A DNA stretch of 64,000 nt. It comes from JADGRF01 sp035274465 (GTDB lineage Bacteria; Myxococcota_A; Polyangia; Polyangiales; JAFGIB01). Positions 24,257-32,262 of the stretch are shown piece by piece. Every line of letters starts with the position of its first letter. Within the stretch, counting starts at the first letter, position 1. The position numbers and the translations under genes were made by a program. Under the pieces are notes generated by a model. That model ran no database searches. It worked only from the letters and a program-made list of their open reading frames with translations, and was not told where the DNA came from. The stretch lies in assembly GCA_035274465.1 (NCBI GenBank), contig DATEOF010000501.1:1-64000 (forward strand), read 5' to 3'.

Positions 24257-25333
24257 ATGGTAGATACCAGCACGCCTGAGCAAGAGCGCGAGCAACTGAA
24301 CACGGGCACCAAGCCCGTCGCGGAAACTCACAGGTTCGATGAGGCCGCGCTGGACGCTTGGATGCGCGCGAACGTGCCGGGCTACGAGGGGCCGCTCGAG
24401 GTGCGGCAGTTCAAAGGTGGGCAATCGAACCCTACGTACCAGCTCGTCACGCCGCGCTGGAAGTACGTCATGCGTCGCAAGCCCCCGGGCAACTTGCTCG
24501 CATCCGCGCACGCCGTCGACCGCGAGTACAAGGTGGTCACCGCGCTGCACTCCACCGGCTTTCCGGTGGCGCGCACGTACGGGCTGTGCCGCGACGAAAG
24601 CGTGGTCGGCACCATGTTCTACGTGATGGACATGGTCGAGGGCCGCATCCTGTGGGACCAGACGCTGCCGGCCTACTCCCCGAGCGAGCGTCGCGCCATC
24701 TTCATGGCCCAACTGAAGACCTTGGCCGACTTACACAACACCGACTATGTGAAGTGCGGCCTATCTGACTACGGCAAGCCCGGCAACTACATGGCGCGCC
24801 AGGTCGACCGCTGGACCAAACAGTACAAGGCCTCGGAGACCGTGCGCATCGAAGAGATCGAGCGCCTGATCGAGTGGCTGCCCAAGACGGTGCCGGAGCA
24901 GGAGCGCACCTCGGTCGTACACGGCGACTATCGGCTCGACAACATGGTGCTGCATGCGACCGAACCGCGGGTCGCGGCCGTGCTCGACTGGGAGCTATCG
25001 ACGCTGGGCGAACCGCTCGCCGACTTCGCCTACCTGCTGATGAACTGGTTCAACGGCTCGATCTCCGCGATCCCGAACCAGAAGGAGTACGGCATCCCGT
25101 CGGTCGAGGAGTACATGGCAGAGTACTGTCGCCTGACGAACCGCAAGAGCCTGCCCGACATGAATTGGTTCCTGTCGTACAACACCTTCCGCCTGGCGGG
25201 CATCGTGCAGGGCATCGTCGGCCGCGTGCGCGACGGCACGGCCAACAGCCCGCAAGCCGCCGCGATGGCCTCGCGCGTGCCGCTGCTGGCGCAGGCGAGC
25301 TGGGCCTTCGCGGTCAAAGCCGGGGCGTCATGA
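24257..25333 (+). CDS. Phosphotransferase family protein (ACAD10/11 N-terminal kinase-like)
   Basis: 358 aa aminoglycoside-phosphotransferase-fold kinase. The nucleotide-loop region is QFKGGQSNPTYQLV, with the ATP lysine in KYVMRRKPPG. The catalytic loop is VVHGDYRLDNMVLH, and the metal Asp is in VLDWELSTLGEPLADFAYLL, all intact. The PPGNLLASAHAVDREYKVV segment is characteristic of the ACAD10/ACAD11-type kinases, which phosphorylate hydroxy-acyl-CoA intermediates in fatty-acid catabolism in animals; the bacterial homologues often sit near acyl-CoA genes. Start ATG 24257. The stop overlaps the next gene's start in an ATGA. No acyl-CoA dehydrogenase is present in this window. Confidence 0.82.
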   Translation: MVDTSTPEQEREQLNTGTKPVAETHRFDEAALDAWMRANVPGYEGPLEVRQFKGGQSNPTYQLVTPRWKYVMRRKPPGNLLASAHAVDREYKVVTALHSTGFPVARTYGLCRDESVVGTMFYVMDMVEGRILWDQTLPAYSPSERRAIFMAQLKTLADLHNTDYVKCGLSDYGKPGNYMARQVDRWTKQYKASETVRIEEIERLIEWLPKTVPEQERTSVVHGDYRLDNMVLHATEPRVAAVLDWELSTLGEPLADFAYLLMNWFNGSISAIPNQKEYGIPSVEEYMAEYCRLTNRKSLPDMNWFLSYNTFRLAGIVQGIVGRVRDGTANSPQAAAMASRVPLLAQASWAFAVKAGAS

Positions 25334-26262
25334 CCTCCGATTGGCCCGAGCTCTCGTACCCGGTCTGGCGGGAGACCTGCACCGCGTTGCACTTGTGGTC
25401 GCAGGTCGTCGGCAAGTTCCGGTTGGCGCAGACGCCCTGGCTCAATCACTCGTGGCACGTGACGATGTACGTGACGCCGCGCGGGCTCTCCACGTCGCCC
25501 ATCCCCGACGGGACGCGCAGCTACGAGATCGTGTTCGACTTCGTGGCCGGTCAGCTGCGTATCGAGACGAGCGATGGGGGACGCCGAGCCTTGCCTCTGC
25601 GCCCGCAGTCCGTGGCCGACTTCTACGCGGAGCTGCGCGGGACGCTCGAGGAGCTGGGCATCCGCGCGAGGATCCACGAGCGGCCGAACGAGATCCCGGA
25701 CGCGATCCCGTTTCGAGAGGATCGCGCGGTGCGCGCGTATTCGCCGGAGCACGCGCTGAACTTCCGGAATGCGTTGTGTCAGGTGGATCGGGTGTTCAAA
25801 CACTTCCGCACCGCCTTCCTCGGCAAGTGCAGCCCCGTGCACTTCTTCTGGGGTAGCTTCGATCACGCAGTCACGCGCTTCTCCGGTCGCAGTGCGCCGC
25901 CGCATCCGGGCGGCGTGCCGAACCTCCCGGACTCGGTTGCGCGCGAGGCCTATTCGCACGAGGTCAGCAGCGCGGGCTTTTGGCCTGGCGATGCCGCGCA
26001 CGACGCGCTGTTCTACTCGTACGCATATCCCGAGCCGCCGGGCTATCGCGACACGAAGGTTGCTCCAGCCGAAGCCCGGTTCGATGGCGGGCTGGGTGAA
26101 TTCGTGCTGCCGTACGCGAGTGTGCGCGCCGCGCGCGATCCGGACGCGGCGCTGCTGGCGTTCTTGCAGAGCACCTACGAGGCAGCGGCCAACGCGGGGA
26201 ATTGGGATCGCGCCGCCCTGGAGTGTAAGCTGGGAGTACCGCGGATCCCGCGCGTGTTCTGA
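25330..26262 (+). CDS. DUF5996 family protein
   Basis: 310 aa. The N-terminus (WPELSYPVWRETCTALHLWS, then QVVGKFRL, NHSWHVTMYVTPRGLSTSPI) matches the DUF5996 family pattern as I know it, including the tryptophan- and histidine-rich start, the FDFVAGQLRIETSDG strand pair and the HFFWGSFDHAVTRFSGR segment. Conserved His and Arg residues suggest an enzyme, but no reaction is known. No signal peptide or membrane segment. Translationally coupled to the kinase gene through ATGA overlap, so the two proteins probably act together. The stop is 13 bp before the next lipoprotein gene. Confidence 0.8.
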   Translation: MTSDWPELSYPVWRETCTALHLWSQVVGKFRLAQTPWLNHSWHVTMYVTPRGLSTSPIPDGTRSYEIVFDFVAGQLRIETSDGGRRALPLRPQSVADFYAELRGTLEELGIRARIHERPNEIPDAIPFREDRAVRAYSPEHALNFRNALCQVDRVFKHFRTAFLGKCSPVHFFWGSFDHAVTRFSGRSAPPHPGGVPNLPDSVAREAYSHEVSSAGFWPGDAAHDALFYSYAYPEPPGYRDTKVAPAEARFDGGLGEFVLPYASVRAARDPDAALLAFLQSTYEAAANAGNWDRAALECKLGVPRIPRVF

Positions 26263-26275
26263 GGGGGCTTACGCA

Positions 26276-26785
26276 ATGCGGCTACGAACTCTGTGTGTGC
26301 TCGCAGCACTGCTGGGGGCGTGCTCGGACGACGACGCCGATCCGAAGCCCGACGGCAGCACCAGCTGTGAAAATCCGGCTCTCGACGCGCTCCGCGCGAG
26401 TGAGAAGGCCTGGAAGAAACTCGCCGCTGAGGGCGGCGATGTCTACTGGTACGAGCACGAGAACTGCGTGTGGAACGCCCCGGAGGGTCAGACCTTCCTG
26501 GTGCAGGTCGAGGACGGCAAGGCGCGCACGGTGAGCTCGCAGTCCATCGAGCGCGATCAGTGCCAGGAGATGCTCAACGCGTACGCCCCCTTTCCCAGCT
26601 CGCCCTTCGAGCAGCTCTACGCCATGTGTCGTTCGTTGCTCGAACGGGAGTGCGGTGCGACCTTCGTCGCGGACGATCGCGACGTACTGCGCACCTGCCG
26701 GTGGGATGAACCCGAGCCCAAATGTTTCGACAACTGCACGGAGGGGGTGCACATCCGCCGTTGGGACTTCGGCCAGGCCCCCTGA
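26276..26785 (+). CDS. Small lipoprotein
   Basis: 169 aa. MRLRTLCVLAALLGAC is a compact signal peptide ending in a lipobox, with Cys16 as the lipid site and CSDDDAD after it. The mature part contains eight further cysteines spread through the chain (for example ENCVWNAPEG, MCRSLLEREC, CFDNC), which suggest disulfides in an outer-membrane or periplasmic protein. No known domain is recognised. A purine-rich stretch (GAGGGGG, 26262-26268) provides the ribosome site before the ATG at 26276. It sits between DUF5996 and the methionine sulfoxide reductase gene, 19 bp before the latter. Confidence 0.75.
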   Translation: MRLRTLCVLAALLGACSDDDADPKPDGSTSCENPALDALRASEKAWKKLAAEGGDVYWYEHENCVWNAPEGQTFLVQVEDGKARTVSSQSIERDQCQEMLNAYAPFPSSPFEQLYAMCRSLLERECGATFVADDRDVLRTCRWDEPEPKCFDNCTEGVHIRRWDFGQAP

Positions 26786-26804
26786 GGCGCGCTATGCTCC
26801 CGGC

Positions 26805-27788
26805 ATGCCGAAGGCACCGCCGACTTCCGAGATCACGCCCGAGGCGCTCTACCTGCGCCGGCGTGAGTTTCTGAAGAACGGCGCGCTCGGCCTGGGCACG
26901 GCTGCGGCCGTCGGCGGTGGGCTGCTGGCGCTGGTGGGCGACAGCGCGCGCCCGCGCGACGATACGCCGCCGCCAGCTGCAGCCGCCAAGGAGCTGCCGA
27001 TCAGCCGCCGTGCTGCCGCGCCCGATCCGCGCGTCGATGCCCCCACGCCGTACGCTGACATCACGCACTACAACAATTACTACGAGCTGGGGTTGGACAA
27101 GAGCGACCCGGCCGAGAATGCGGGCAGCTTGCGGCTGCGTCCCTGGACGATCCAGGTCAGCGGCGAGGTCGCGCGCCCGCAGACGATCGATCTGGACACG
27201 CTGCTCGGCTGGTTTCCGCTCGAGGAGCGCATCTACCGCATGCGCTGCGTCGAGGCCTGGTCGATGGTCATCCCGTGGCTCGGCTTTCCGCTCGGTGACC
27301 TGGTGCGCCGGCTCGAGCCGACGTCGCGCGCGAAGTATCTCGCGTTCACGACGCTGCTCGATCCCGAGCAACTGCCGGGTCAACGCCGCGGGGTGCTCGA
27401 CTGGCCGTACGTGGAAGGCCTGCGCATCGACGAGGCGACTCACCCGCTGGCGCTGCTGGCGGTGGGCCTGTACGGCAAGACGCTGCTGGGCCAGAACGGC
27501 GCACCGATTCGGCTGGTGGTGCCGTGGAAGTACGGCTTCAAGGGCATCAAGTCGATCGTCAAGCTCGAGCTCACCGAGCGACAGCCCAAGGCCACCTGGA
27601 ACGAGGCCGCGCCCTCCGAGTACGGCTTCTACGCCAACGTGAACCCCGAAGTGGATCACCCGCGCTGGAGTCAGCGTACCGAGCGGCGCATCGGTGAGCT
27701 CGAGCGCCGCATCACCTTGCCGTTCAACGGTTACGGCGCCGAAGTTGCGTCGTTGTATTCCGGCATGGACCTGCGAAAGAACTTCTGA
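26805..27788 (+). CDS. msrP: Periplasmic methionine sulfoxide reductase catalytic subunit MsrP
   Basis: 327 aa molybdopterin enzyme (YedY). It has a twin-arginine signal RREFLKN (19-25) followed by a hydrophobic stretch, so it is Tat-exported folded. The Mo ligand Cys148 is in YRMRCVEAWSMVIPW, the sulfite-oxidase-fold signature, with the downstream KYGFKGIKSIVKLELT and WNEAAPSEYGFYANVNPEVD segments typical of MsrP. It repairs oxidised methionines in periplasmic proteins, drawing electrons from the quinone pool through MsrQ, which is encoded immediately downstream and begins 1 bp after this stop. Start ATG 26805. Confidence 0.93.
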   Translation: MPKAPPTSEITPEALYLRRREFLKNGALGLGTAAAVGGGLLALVGDSARPRDDTPPPAAAAKELPISRRAAAPDPRVDAPTPYADITHYNNYYELGLDKSDPAENAGSLRLRPWTIQVSGEVARPQTIDLDTLLGWFPLEERIYRMRCVEAWSMVIPWLGFPLGDLVRRLEPTSRAKYLAFTTLLDPEQLPGQRRGVLDWPYVEGLRIDEATHPLALLAVGLYGKTLLGQNGAPIRLVVPWKYGFKGIKSIVKLELTERQPKATWNEAAPSEYGFYANVNPEVDHPRWSQRTERRIGELERRITLPFNGYGAEVASLYSGMDLRKNF

Positions 27789-27789
27789 C

Positions 27790-28425
27790 GTGGCCGGTGC
27801 ACCCTCACGCTATGTGTGGCTCAAGCCGGGCGTGCTGGCCGGCTCGCTCGTGCCGCTGGTCGCGCTGCTCACGGAGGCGGTGCGCGGCACGCTGGGCGCA
27901 GATCCCGTGGCCATCGCGCTCAACCGGCTGGGCTTGTTGGCGTTGATCCTGCTGCTCGCGTGTTTGGCCGCGACCCCGGCGCGCCTGTTGTTCGGCGTCA
28001 GCTGGCCGCTGCGCGTGCGGCGCTTGCTCGGGCTCCTGGCGTTCTTCTACGCCTCGTTGCACTTCCTGGTGTACGCGTGGGTCGATCAGGGCTGGGCGCT
28101 CGGCGCGATCGTCGCCGATGTAACGAAGCGCAAATTCATCACCGTGGGCTTTTTTGCCTTGCTGACGCTGGTGCCGCTGGCAGCGACATCCAACGCGCTG
28201 GCCCGGCGCAAGCTCGGGCCGCTTCGCTGGCAGCGCTTGCATCGGCTGGTGTACCTGGCGGCGCTGCTCGCCGCGGTGCACTTCATCTGGCGAGTGAAGC
28301 GGGATCTGACCCAGCCGCTGGCCTACGCCAGTGTGCTGGGTTTCCTGCTGTTCGTGCGTCTCAAGCGGAGAATTACTCCGCCGCCTGACCCGCTTCGAAC
28401 ACGCGCAGCGAGGTCGGCCGAATGA
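27790..28425 (+). CDS. msrQ: Heme b membrane subunit MsrQ
   Basis: 211 aa from GTG 27790, a ferric-reductase-like membrane protein with about 6 helices. Conserved histidines appear in FYASLHFLVYAW, QRLHRLVYLAAL and AAVHFIWRVK, as expected for the heme b ligands. YevM/MsrQ transfers electrons from quinol to MsrP. The GTG start lies 1 bp after the msrP stop, so the two are coupled. The C-terminal tail (RTRAARSAE) overlaps the 3' end of cysA on the other strand by 53 bp. Confidence 0.92.
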   Translation: MAGAPSRYVWLKPGVLAGSLVPLVALLTEAVRGTLGADPVAIALNRLGLLALILLLACLAATPARLLFGVSWPLRVRRLLGLLAFFYASLHFLVYAWVDQGWALGAIVADVTKRKFITVGFFALLTLVPLAATSNALARRKLGPLRWQRLHRLVYLAALLAAVHFIWRVKRDLTQPLAYASVLGFLLFVRLKRRITPPPDPLRTRAARSAE

Positions 28426-29374
28426 ACACTTCCTGGCCCTTCTCGAGCGCCAGGTCGCGCAGCCGCTCGCGCGTCAGGTCCGCCTCGATCGTGCGCGAGT
28501 CCTCCTCGCCGGTTGCGAGCTCGACACGGATCACCGAGCCGCGCGTGACCACGTGCTCGACCTTGGCCGCGATCAAGTCGTCGCTGTCGCGCTCGAGCAG
28601 GATCTCGATCTCGTACGGGCGCGCGTAGGCCACGTGTTTCCCCTGAAAGCGGTTCACGTCGCCCAGGAACTCGAACACGAACGGCGTGGCCGGCGCGTGA
28701 TAGACCTGGTCCGGCGAGCCGACCTGCTCGATGCGGCCGCCGCGCATCACCACCACGCGATCGGCGATCTCCATCGCTTCTTCCTGGTCGTGCGTCACGA
28801 ATACGCTGGTCACGTGGACCTCGTCGATCAGGCGGCGCAACCAACGGCGTAGCTCCTTGCGCACCTTGGCGTCGAGCGCACCGAATGGCTCGTCGAGCAG
28901 CAGCACGTTGGGCTCGACGGCGAGCGCGCGCGCCAGCGCCACGCGTTGCCGCTGGCCACCGGAGAGCTGGTTCGGGAAGCGCGCGGCGAACTGGCCCAGC
29001 TGCACCAGCTCGATCAGCTCGGTCGCGCGCTGCTTGATCACCGCCTCCGGCAGCCGCGAGCGGCGCGGCCGTACGCGCAAGCCGAAGGCCACGTTGTCGA
29101 GGATGGTCATGTGATCGAACAACGCGTAGTGCTGGAACACGAAGCCCACCTGACGGTCGCGCACGTGCGTGTGCGAGGTGTCTTCGCCGTGAAAGAGCAC
29201 CTGGCCCTGGTCCTGCACCTCGAGCCCGGCGATAATGCGCAAGAGCGTGGTCTTGCCCGAGCCCGAAGGCCCGAGCAGAGCCACCAGCTCCCCGCTCTGC
29301 ACGTCGAGGCTGACGTCGTCCAGTGCGGTGAAATTGCCGAAACGGCGCGTGACGTTCTGGATGCTGATGCTCAT
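28373..29374 (-). CDS. cysA: Sulfate/thiosulfate ABC importer ATP-binding protein CysA
   Basis: 333 aa ABC ATPase. Walker A GPSGSGKTT (~34-42), Q-loop VFQHYALF, signature LSGGQRQRVALARAL, Walker B NVLLLDEPFGALD and the switch His in VFVTHDQEEAM are all intact, and the C-terminal TOBE-like regulatory domain (KVEHVVTRGSVIRVEL) matches CysA. It powers the CysTW permease. Start ATG 29374 overlaps the cysW stop (ATGA), so translation is coupled. It is the last gene of the sbp/cysP-cysT-cysW-cysA operon, and its end overlaps msrQ. Confidence 0.95.
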   Translation of the reverse strand: MSISIQNVTRRFGNFTALDDVSLDVQSGELVALLGPSGSGKTTLLRIIAGLEVQDQGQVLFHGEDTSHTHVRDRQVGFVFQHYALFDHMTILDNVAFGLRVRPRRSRLPEAVIKQRATELIELVQLGQFAARFPNQLSGGQRQRVALARALAVEPNVLLLDEPFGALDAKVRKELRRWLRRLIDEVHVTSVFVTHDQEEAMEIADRVVVMRGGRIEQVGSPDQVYHAPATPFVFEFLGDVNRFQGKHVAYARPYEIEILLERDSDDLIAAKVEHVVTRGSVIRVELATGEEDSRTIEADLTRERLRDLALEKGQEVFIRPTSLRVFEAGQAAE

Positions 29375-30234
29375 TTGGCGACCTTCCATTCGATGAACGA
29401 CTTGGCTGCCAGCGTGCACAACGCCAGCAACGCCAACAGCGATGCCACGGCGAACGCGGCCGAGAACTGGTACTCGTTGTACAGAATCTCTACGTGCAGA
29501 GTCAGCGTGTTGGTCGCGCCGCGGATGTGGCCCGAGACGACCGAGACAGCACCGAACTCGCCCATCGCGCGCGCGTTGCACAGCACGATGCCGTACAACA
29601 GGCCCCACTTCACGCGCGGTAGCGTCACGTGCCAGAAGGTGCGAAGGCCTCCCGCGCCGAGCGTGGCCGCGGCTTCTTCCTGCGCCTTGCCCTGCGCTTC
29701 CATCAGCGGGATCAGCTCGCGCGCGACGAACGGCACGGTGACGAAGATCGTGGCCAGCACGATGCCAGGCAGCGCGAACACGATCTCGACGTCGTGGTCG
29801 GCTAACCACGGGCCGAACCAGCCGTTCGCGCCGAACATCAGCATGTATACCAGGCCGGAGATCACCGGTGAGACCGAGAACGGCAGGTCGATCAAGGTGA
29901 TCAGCACCTGCTTGCCGCGGAACTCGAACTTGGTGATCGCCCAGGCAGCCGCCAGCCCGAACAGCGCGTTGAGGGGTACCGCGATCCCTGCGGCCAACAA
30001 CGTGAGCCGGATCGCGGACAATGCGTCCGCGTCGCTGATCGCGTGGCTGAAGGTCGTGAAGCCCTTCTTGGTGGCTTCGTAGAAGACGGCGCCCAGCGGG
30101 ACGAAGAGGAACAGCGTCAGGAAGCCGAGCGCGACGGCGATGAGACCGAAGCGCACCCATGTGGGTTCCGCGCGCACGTTCGTGCGTGCGTGCAAGGCGG
30201 CGAGAGGAGCGGGCAGGGTGGAGGCGTCTGGCAT
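29371..30234 (-). CDS. cysW: Sulfate ABC importer permease CysW
   Basis: 287 aa inner-membrane permease with about 6 helices. The inner EAA-loop motif, which docks the ATPase, is EEAAATLGAGGLRTFWHVTLPRV. FSVSPVISGLVYMLMFG and ARAMGEFGAVSVVSGHIRGATNTL are diagnostic of CysW. The ATG at 30234 overlaps the cysT stop by ATGA, which is why I chose it over an upstream in-frame ATG that would extend into cysT. It forms the channel with CysT. Confidence 0.94.
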   Translation of the reverse strand: MPDASTLPAPLAALHARTNVRAEPTWVRFGLIAVALGFLTLFLFVPLGAVFYEATKKGFTTFSHAISDADALSAIRLTLLAAGIAVPLNALFGLAAAWAITKFEFRGKQVLITLIDLPFSVSPVISGLVYMLMFGANGWFGPWLADHDVEIVFALPGIVLATIFVTVPFVARELIPLMEAQGKAQEEAAATLGAGGLRTFWHVTLPRVKWGLLYGIVLCNARAMGEFGAVSVVSGHIRGATNTLTLHVEILYNEYQFSAAFAVASLLALLALCTLAAKSFIEWKVAK

Positions 30235-31079
30235 CAGGTCACCTCCGCGCGATGGTGGCTCAGCCGCCACTGGAGGTAGTTGATCAACAGCAGGAGCGTG
30301 AACGAGATCAGCAGCATGACCACTGCCACCGCCGTGGCACCCGCGTAGTCGTACTGCTCGAGCTTGGTGATGATGATCAGCGGCGTGATCTCGGACACCA
30401 GCGGGATGTTGCCGGCGATGAAGATCACCGACCCGTATTCGCCGACCGCGCGCGCGAAGGCCAGTGCGAAGCCGGTCATCAACGCCGGGCGTACGCTCGG
30501 GAAGAGCACGTATCTGAAGGTCGCCCAGCGGCCGGCGCCGAGTGTGGCCGCTGCCTCTTCGCGCTCGGCCTCGAGCTCTTCGAGGACCGGCTGCACGGTG
30601 CGCACGACGAACGGCAGGCCGATGAAGATCAGCGCGATCATCACACCCAGCCGCGTGAACGCGACCTTGATTCCGAGCGGCTCGAGGAACGAACCGATGA
30701 AGCCGTTGGGTGCGTAGATGGCCGTCAACGCGATGCCCGCGACCGAGGTCGGCAGCGCGAACGGCAAGTCGACCAGCGCGTCGATCAGCTTGCGGCCTGG
30801 AAAGCGGTAGCGCACCAGCACCCAGGCCACGACGAAGCCGAATACCGCATTGATCGTTGCTGCCGCGAGCGACGCGCCGAATGACAGCTTGTAGGCGGCG
30901 ACGACGCGGGGCGACGCCACTGCGGCCCAGAACCGCTCGCCAGTCAGCGTGAAGGTCTTGATGAACGCCGCCGACAGCGGGATCAGGATCAACAGGCTGA
31001 GGTAGGCGAGCGTGAAGCCGAGCGATAGCCGGAACCCCGGCAGCACGTGGCCGCGGCGTTGGATGCTGAGCGCGGACAT
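30234..31079 (-). CDS. cysT: Sulfate ABC importer permease CysT (CysU)
   Basis: 281 aa permease, about 6 helices. Signature pieces are DLPFALPTSVAGIALTAIYAP, EEAAATLGAGRWATFRYVLFP (the EAA loop) and FARAVGEYGSVIFIAGNIP, all matching CysT. It begins 7 bp after the binding-protein stop. Together with CysW it forms the sulfate and thiosulfate channel that feeds cysteine biosynthesis. Confidence 0.94.
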   Translation of the reverse strand: MSALSIQRRGHVLPGFRLSLGFTLAYLSLLILIPLSAAFIKTFTLTGERFWAAVASPRVVAAYKLSFGASLAAATINAVFGFVVAWVLVRYRFPGRKLIDALVDLPFALPTSVAGIALTAIYAPNGFIGSFLEPLGIKVAFTRLGVMIALIFIGLPFVVRTVQPVLEELEAEREEAAATLGAGRWATFRYVLFPSVRPALMTGFALAFARAVGEYGSVIFIAGNIPLVSEITPLIIITKLEQYDYAGATAVAVVMLLISFTLLLLINYLQWRLSHHRAEVT

Positions 31080-31086
31080 GCGGGCC

Positions 31087-32088
31087 CTACTTGATGTAGA
31101 TCTGGTCGAAGATGCCGCCGTCAGCGAAGTGCGCCTTCTGCGCCTTCTGCCAGCCGCCGAACAGCTCGTCGATCGTGAACAGCTTCACCTTCGGGAACTG
31201 CGCCGCGTACTTGGCAGAGACCTTGGGATCGATCGGCCGGTAGAAGTTCTTGGCTGCGATCTCCTGCGCCTCGGGCGTGTACCAGTACTGCAGGTACGCC
31301 TCGGCGACCTTGCGCGTGCCCTTCTTGTCCACGACCTTGTCGACCACGCTGATTGGCGGCTCGGCGAGGATCGAGAGCGAAGGCGCGACGATGTCGAACT
31401 TGCCGGGCCCGAGCTCCTTGATCGCCAACACGGCCTCGTTCTCCCAGGAGATCAGCACGTCTCCGATGCCGCGCTCGACGAAGGTGGTGGTCGCGCCGCG
31501 CGCGCCCGAGTCGAGCACGGCCACGTTCTTGTACAGCGCACTGACGAACTGCTTGGCCTTCTCCGGATCGTTGCCCTGTGTCTTGAGTGCATAGCCCCAG
31601 GCTGCGAGGTAGTTCCAGCGCGCGCCGCCGGAGGTCTTCGGGTTGGGCGTGATCACCGACACGCCGGGCTTGATCAGATCGTTCCAGTCCTTGATCCCCT
31701 TCGGGTTGCCCTTGCGTACCAGGAACACGATGGTCGAGGTATACGGGGCGCTGTTGTGGGGTAAGCGTTTTTGCCAATCCGCGGGCAAGAGCTTGCCCTT
31801 CTCGGCGATCTCGTCGATGTCGTACGCGAGTGCCAGCGTGACCACGTCGGCCGCGAGGCCGTCGATCACGGCGCGTCCTTGCTTGCTCGAGCCGCCGTGC
31901 GACTGCTTGATCGTCACGGCCTGGCCGGACTTGCCCTGCCAGTACTTGGCGAACGCCGCGTTATAGGCTTCGTAGAGCTCGCGCGTCGGATCGTACGAGA
32001 CGTTGAGCAATTCGCTCTGGGCCTGCGCGGGTAGTGCTCCCAAGGCGAGCGAAGCGACGAAGAGCGCGGTCAGCAAAGATGCTTTCAT
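31087..32088 (-). CDS. sbp: Periplasmic sulfate-binding protein
   Basis: 333 aa. MKASLLTALFVASLALGALPAQAQ is a Sec signal peptide. The mature protein matches Sbp/CysP: LLNVSYDPTRELYEAYNAAF, QSHGGSSKQGRAVIDGLAADVVTLAL (the anion-binding Ser loop) and ITPNPKTSGGARWNYLAAWGYA. It captures sulfate or thiosulfate for CysTWA and is the first gene of the operon. ATG 32088 is selected because the signal peptide starts there. The 5' leader is the divergent region shared with the CLC gene. Confidence 0.93.
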   Translation of the reverse strand: MKASLLTALFVASLALGALPAQAQSELLNVSYDPTRELYEAYNAAFAKYWQGKSGQAVTIKQSHGGSSKQGRAVIDGLAADVVTLALAYDIDEIAEKGKLLPADWQKRLPHNSAPYTSTIVFLVRKGNPKGIKDWNDLIKPGVSVITPNPKTSGGARWNYLAAWGYALKTQGNDPEKAKQFVSALYKNVAVLDSGARGATTTFVERGIGDVLISWENEAVLAIKELGPGKFDIVAPSLSILAEPPISVVDKVVDKKGTRKVAEAYLQYWYTPEAQEIAAKNFYRPIDPKVSAKYAAQFPKVKLFTIDELFGGWQKAQKAHFADGGIFDQIYIK

Positions 32089-32225
32089 TGACTGATGTCC
32101 TGGTTGAAACTCGAAGTGCGTCTGGCGGGTGCCCACAGCAACATCCAGGCCAGCCGTGAGAGCTCAATGTGTGCGCGCATCTCCGCCAGATCTTGACTGG
32201 GCTGATGGATAATCCCAGCCTCCTT

Positions 32226-32239
32226 CACGGGTCCCCGTG
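32226..32239. promoter_or_regulatory. CACGGG-TC-CCCGTG palindrome between the sulfate operon and clc
   Basis: A perfect 6-bp inverted repeat with a 2-bp centre, 23 bp upstream of the CLC start and 138 bp upstream of sbp. It is a plausible operator for either direction; a short hairpin is also possible. Confidence 0.35.
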
Positions 32240-32262
32240 ATCACGCACGGAACTCCAGCGCG

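Noticed and set aside
24874..25329. An upstream extension of the DUF5996 frame
   Set aside because: It lies inside the kinase gene in another frame and the ATGA overlap marks the true start.
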